From SIG622 sp045596605 (GTDB lineage Bacteria; Bacillota; Clostridia; Oscillospirales; CAG-382), in contig JAZOCR010000150.1 in the NCBI GenBank assembly GCA_045596605.1, positions 1 to 44,671 of the forward strand: a stretch of DNA of 44,671 nucleotides, read 5' to 3'. The stretch's first letter is position 1. The number at the start of each line of letters is the position of its first letter. Made by a program: the position numbers and the translations under genes. Below the pieces are notes generated by a model. The model saw only the letters and a list, made by a program, of their open reading frames with translations, was not told where the DNA came from and did no database searches. Below are positions 42,403-44,671 of the stretch, piece by piece.

Positions 42403-42545
42403 AGCCCGACGACAACGAAAAAGTCTTAAGACTTTTTTTATGTTTGAAGAATTTGCAAGCAAATTCTTCCTGTACCAACCACTTCATCGTCAGGTCGGGG
42501 GAATGTATGTTACTTTTTCTTTGCAAAAAGAAAAAGTATTATTCC
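42403..42545. repeat. Large palindromic repeat, fragment D, with a two-hairpin repeat embedded
   Basis: GCCCGAC starts the end motif; after an embedded two-hairpin copy (AAAAAGTCTTAAGACTTTTT at 42418-42437 and GAAGAATTTGC/GCAAATTCTTC at 42446-42469), the sequence returns to the element end (AACCACTTCATCGTCAGGTCGGGG, then GTTACTTTTTCTTTgcaAAAAGAAAAAGTA). The rest of the element is missing. It lies between ldh and the SLH gene. Confidence 0.65.
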
Positions 42546-42564
42546 TATAAGGTTCTTGGTATAT

Positions 42565-42618
42565 GAAGAATTTTCAAATAAAAATTCTTCGGACATAAGA
42601 AAACCGTAGGTTTTCGTT
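42565..42618 (-). repeat. Two-hairpin repeat, inverted copy
   Basis: GAAGAATTTT-caaata-AAAATTCTTC (42565-42590), then ACATAAG, then AAAACC-gta-GGTTTT (42600-42614) and CGTTG. Read on the - strand it has the same order as the other copies: CAACG, variable stem, CTTATG, GAAGAATTT stem. Confidence 0.75.
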
Positions 42619-42705
42619 GTATTTTTCTTTCTGTAAAGAAAAAGTATTATTCTGATAATATTTTTGGCAAGGAGGAAATTTGCTCTGCACATCCTTCAAA
42701 ACATA

Positions 42706-42739
42706 AAAAATACGGCGAGCGGAAAATACTCCGTTCGCC
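42706..42739 (-). terminator. Terminator of the SLH-protein gene
   Basis: On the - strand, GGCGAACGGA and TCCGCTCGCC form the stem, followed by GTATTTTTT. It begins about 22 bases after the stop. Confidence 0.85.
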
Positions 42740-42761
42740 ATTTTGTTATTATTTATAAGTT

Positions 42762-43721
42762 TTATTTTCCAAGCACGTAAACACGGTATGCAAGAAGTAT
42801 GCTCTGCTCAAGCGTGCAGGAGTTTTTCGGAGAAAGTGTTGTATCTGAAGTACCCTTCATAATGCCGTTTGCCGCAAGCACGCCAACGCCCTCACGTGCC
42901 CAAGTAGAAAGCTGCGCCTTGTCGGTGAAGCCGTCGAGATTTGCGCTCTTTGGAGCAAGGTCTGTGCCTGTGGTTTTTTTGACGTAGTTTATGGCACGGT
43001 AAATCATAGTTGCAATCTGCTCACGATTTGTTGCGGCGGTCGGGTCGAACTTGTCATTTCCCACACCGTTTACTATTCCTGCACTTGCCGCAAGCATAAC
43101 TGCACTATTTGTGCAGTCTGTGAAAGAAAGAGTGGTGTCAAGTTCGGGAGCTTTTCCGCAGGCAACCGTAACAAACTGAACTATAAGCTCTGCAAACTGC
43201 TCACGGGTAATGGTGTCCTGATAGCCGGGGTTGCCGGTAAAAGTGGGGATAATCCCTGCCGCACGTGCGGCGTCTACCTCTGCCTTTGCCCAATCAGATG
43301 GCGGGTTTGATTCTGCACCGACCTTTACAAAATATTCCTTACACTCTTTGCCGTCAAAGTCAACAAGAACAAGGCGATAAATAATATTTGTCTTGGGAAG
43401 GGCAAAGGGCACGCCACTATCAAAAAGTGAGCTTTCATCAGCCGCTGTGCCTTTAACAGCATCAATTTCAAAAATTTTGGGAATATAGCTCCAGTCGTCA
43501 AAGCCCACCTCTGCGCCCTCCGGGAAGTGGTATACGGTTACTTCATTGCCCTGATAAGTAATCGTGCTTGTACCTGTAAAGGGCATATCCCAGAAAAATG
43601 CGGGAGCCATTCGGGTGCCTTCTTCGTCACCGAGAAGATATACGTCTTCATCTGCAAGCACCGGCGCTGCAAGACCTATGCAAAGGATAAGAGCTAAAAT
43701 AAGTGATAGTAATTTTTTCAT
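42762..43721 (-). CDS. Secreted S-layer-homology (SLH) domain protein
   Basis: A 319-residue exported protein. The signal peptide is MKKLLSLILALILCIGLAAPVLA (cleavage after about 23). Residues 25-130 form an unknown N-terminal domain. From about 140 there are three SLH-like repeats: WAKAEVDAARAAGIIPTF..ITREQFAELIVQ, AVMLAASAGIVNGVGNDKFDPTAATNREQIATMIYRA and WAREGVGVLAANGIMKGTSDTTLSPKNSCTLEQSILLAYR. SLH domains bind pyruvylated wall polysaccharide in Firmicutes, so it should be wall-attached. ATG 43721 is preceded by GGAGG; longer in-frame starts add a charged leader that spoils the signal peptide. Confidence 0.88.
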   Translation of the reverse strand: MKKLLSLILALILCIGLAAPVLADEDVYLLGDEEGTRMAPAFFWDMPFTGTSTITYQGNEVTVYHFPEGAEVGFDDWSYIPKIFEIDAVKGTAADESSLFDSGVPFALPKTNIIYRLVLVDFDGKECKEYFVKVGAESNPPSDWAKAEVDAARAAGIIPTFTGNPGYQDTITREQFAELIVQFVTVACGKAPELDTTLSFTDCTNSAVMLAASAGIVNGVGNDKFDPTAATNREQIATMIYRAINYVKKTTGTDLAPKSANLDGFTDKAQLSTWAREGVGVLAANGIMKGTSDTTLSPKNSCTLEQSILLAYRVYVLGK

Positions 43722-43758
43722 TTTGGAAATCCTCCGTTTTGTGTTTTCTTTAGTCATT

Positions 43759-43787
43759 ATTATACTCTTTTTGCCATAAAAAGTCAA
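43759..43787 (-). promoter_or_regulatory. SLH-gene promoter
   Basis: On the - strand, TTGACT (43787-43782) and TATAAT (43764-43759) with a 17-base spacer. Confidence 0.7.
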
Positions 43788-43849
43788 GGCGAGGAAAAAA
43801 TGATTTATCTATATAACTATTTTTATAATACAAAACCTGCAGAATAATA

Positions 43850-43878
43850 TTGAAAAATATCAGAAACTATGATAAAAT
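43850..43878 (+). promoter_or_regulatory. Promoter of the sigma-factor gene
   Basis: TTGAAA (43850-43855) and TAAAAT (43873-43878) with a 17-base spacer; GAGGAG and ATG 43913 follow. Confidence 0.6.
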
Positions 43879-43912
43879 GTATGTGATTTAACACGAACGA
43901 GGAGTCAGATAA

Positions 43913-44518
43913 ATGAATTTTTATATAATGCTTTCTGCACTTACAGATGATGACAGACTTTTTGCAGAGAAGATATATATTGAATACGGCGATTATATGT
44001 ATGCAGTAGCTTATGATGTGCTAAAGCACAAGGAGGACGCAGAAGACGCCGTAAACGACGCAATGTGCAAAATTATAAAATATTTATCAAAATTCGAGGG
44101 AAGCGCTAACGAAGAAGTTTGTAATATGGTTATTATATGTATCAGAAGTATTGTGAAAAACAAAGCAATTGATAACTATAACAAAAACAAGAAGCGTGCA
44201 AAGCATCAGGCAGACCTTTACATAAAGGACGAAGAAACCGACGATTACGTTATGTGTGACTTCAAGGACGAAAGTGCAGATTTGGAGGATGCGGTAATAA
44301 AAAAAGAAGAATGCGAGATAGTCAGAAAGGCTTTGCTTGAGTTATCCGAGGATATGCAGGACGCAGTAAATCTCGTTTATATGTGCGGATATTCAAGCGT
44401 TGAGGCAGCCGATTTTCTTGGAATAAGTGATAATGCGGTCAGGGCAAGACTTTTTAAGGCGAGAAACAAGCTTAGAAAAATTTTGAATAAGGAGTTGAAC
44501 ACAGATGGCAAGAAATGA
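43913..44518 (+). CDS. ECF-type sigma-70 family RNA polymerase sigma factor
   Basis: A 201-residue protein with sigma region 2 (YIEYGDYMYAVAYDVLKHKEDAEDAVNDAMCKIIKYL, about 22-60) and region 4 (ALLELSEDMQDAVNLVYMCGYSSVEAADFLGISDNAVRARLFKARNKLRKIL, about 142-193), joined by an acidic linker. Region 3 is absent, as in ECF factors. GAGGAG lies 8 bases before the ATG. The 3' end overlaps the next gene by 14 bases, the usual layout for a sigma/anti-sigma pair. Target promoters are unknown. Confidence 0.88.
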   Translation: MNFYIMLSALTDDDRLFAEKIYIEYGDYMYAVAYDVLKHKEDAEDAVNDAMCKIIKYLSKFEGSANEEVCNMVIICIRSIVKNKAIDNYNKNKKRAKHQADLYIKDEETDDYVMCDFKDESADLEDAVIKKEECEIVRKALLELSEDMQDAVNLVYMCGYSSVEAADFLGISDNAVRARLFKARNKLRKILNKELNTDGKK

Positions 44519-44671
44519 TAAATTAGATGCATTGATAATGCTATGTGGCGACGAACTTATAAAAAAGAATAATGAGATTTTTATAGGCACCGATACTTCA
44601 AATGTAATTCGTCCGAAATCCCTTGACAGACGGGTCAGAAGAAATATAAACAGAGAAAACAGGAAAAAGGA
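44505..44671 (+). CDS. Probable anti-sigma factor (N-terminal part)
   Basis: A frame starting at ATG 44505 with AAGGAG 10 bases upstream and running off the window edge. The visible 55 residues (starting MARNDKLDALIMLCGDELIK, with a later RRVRRNINRENRKK basic stretch) have no membrane segment yet; a transmembrane helix may follow the basic stretch. The 14-base overlap with the sigma gene suggests translational coupling and an anti-sigma role. This rests on position, not on a recognised domain. Confidence 0.6.
   Translation, partial: MARNDKLDALIMLCGDELIKKNNEIFIGTDTSNVIRPKSLDRRVRRNINRENRKK

Noticed and set aside
1..44671. tRNA or rRNA genes
   Set aside because: No GGTTCRANTCC-type T-loop with matching acceptor arm and no rRNA core sequence was seen in any intergenic region.

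Overview
The window reads as a chromosomal segment of a spore-forming, fermentative gut-type Clostridia, most likely Oscillospirales-like. The evidence is sigma-A type promoters, strong AGGAGG ribosome sites, a CotF-like coat protein, a lysine riboswitch (L box) ahead of dapA-dapB-lysA, feoA-feoB with a small Cys-rich partner, AdhE plus lactate dehydrogenase, and Gram-positive capsule genes without LPS genes. Species is not assignable from sequence alone.

Region 1 (1-14535, + strand) is the distal part of a capsule/exopolysaccharide locus. It starts with the tail of a surface-repeat protein, then a DUF1919 protein, a GT4 glycosyltransferase, a polysaccharide pyruvyl transferase, a Wzx-type flippase and an FrhB-like Fe-S protein. 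UDP-sugar genes follow: UDP-glucuronate 4-epimerase and UDP-glucose dehydrogenase (UDP-GlcA/UDP-GalA), then capE-capF-capG (UDP-L-FucNAc). An APC permease interrupts the sugar genes and a PF14907-like nucleotidyltransferase closes the run. No polymerase or initiating sugar-phosphate transferase is visible here. The genes at about 1.0-6.1 kb are clearly more AT-rich than capEFG, so the locus looks mosaic.

Region 2 (14.6-25.5 kb) is housekeeping, mostly on the - strand: CotF-like coat protein, YmdB-like phosphodiesterase (+), ychF, a membrane-lipid-type operon (acyltransferase, PAP2, GNAT-like), a COG2509-like FAD protein and a CopA-type ATPase with metal-binding domains at both ends. The gap before ymdB holds a cluster of DnaA-box-like 9-mers.

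Region 3 (25.6-33.7 kb, + strand) holds the lysine riboswitch and lysine operon, then feoA-feoB. Candidate metal-responsive palindromes (GTTAG-N6-CTAAC) lie at the feoA promoter, between feoA and feoB, and in the copA leader.

Region 4 (33.9-44.7 kb) holds an orphan peptide-binding lipoprotein, a second flippase (-), adhE with a Rex-like operator and a downstream kinase-like gene, ldh (-), an SLH-domain protein (-), and an ECF-type sigma factor with the start of a probable anti-sigma gene.

The intergenic space is unusually rich in non-coding palindromic repeats: a large (about 0.5-0.65 kb) imperfect palindrome in three copies plus a fragment; a two-hairpin element whose stems vary while keeping complementarity and which supplies the dapB stop codon; an 85-bp hairpin string present twice; and a separate GC-rich multi-hairpin repeat. 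No transposase is present in the window.
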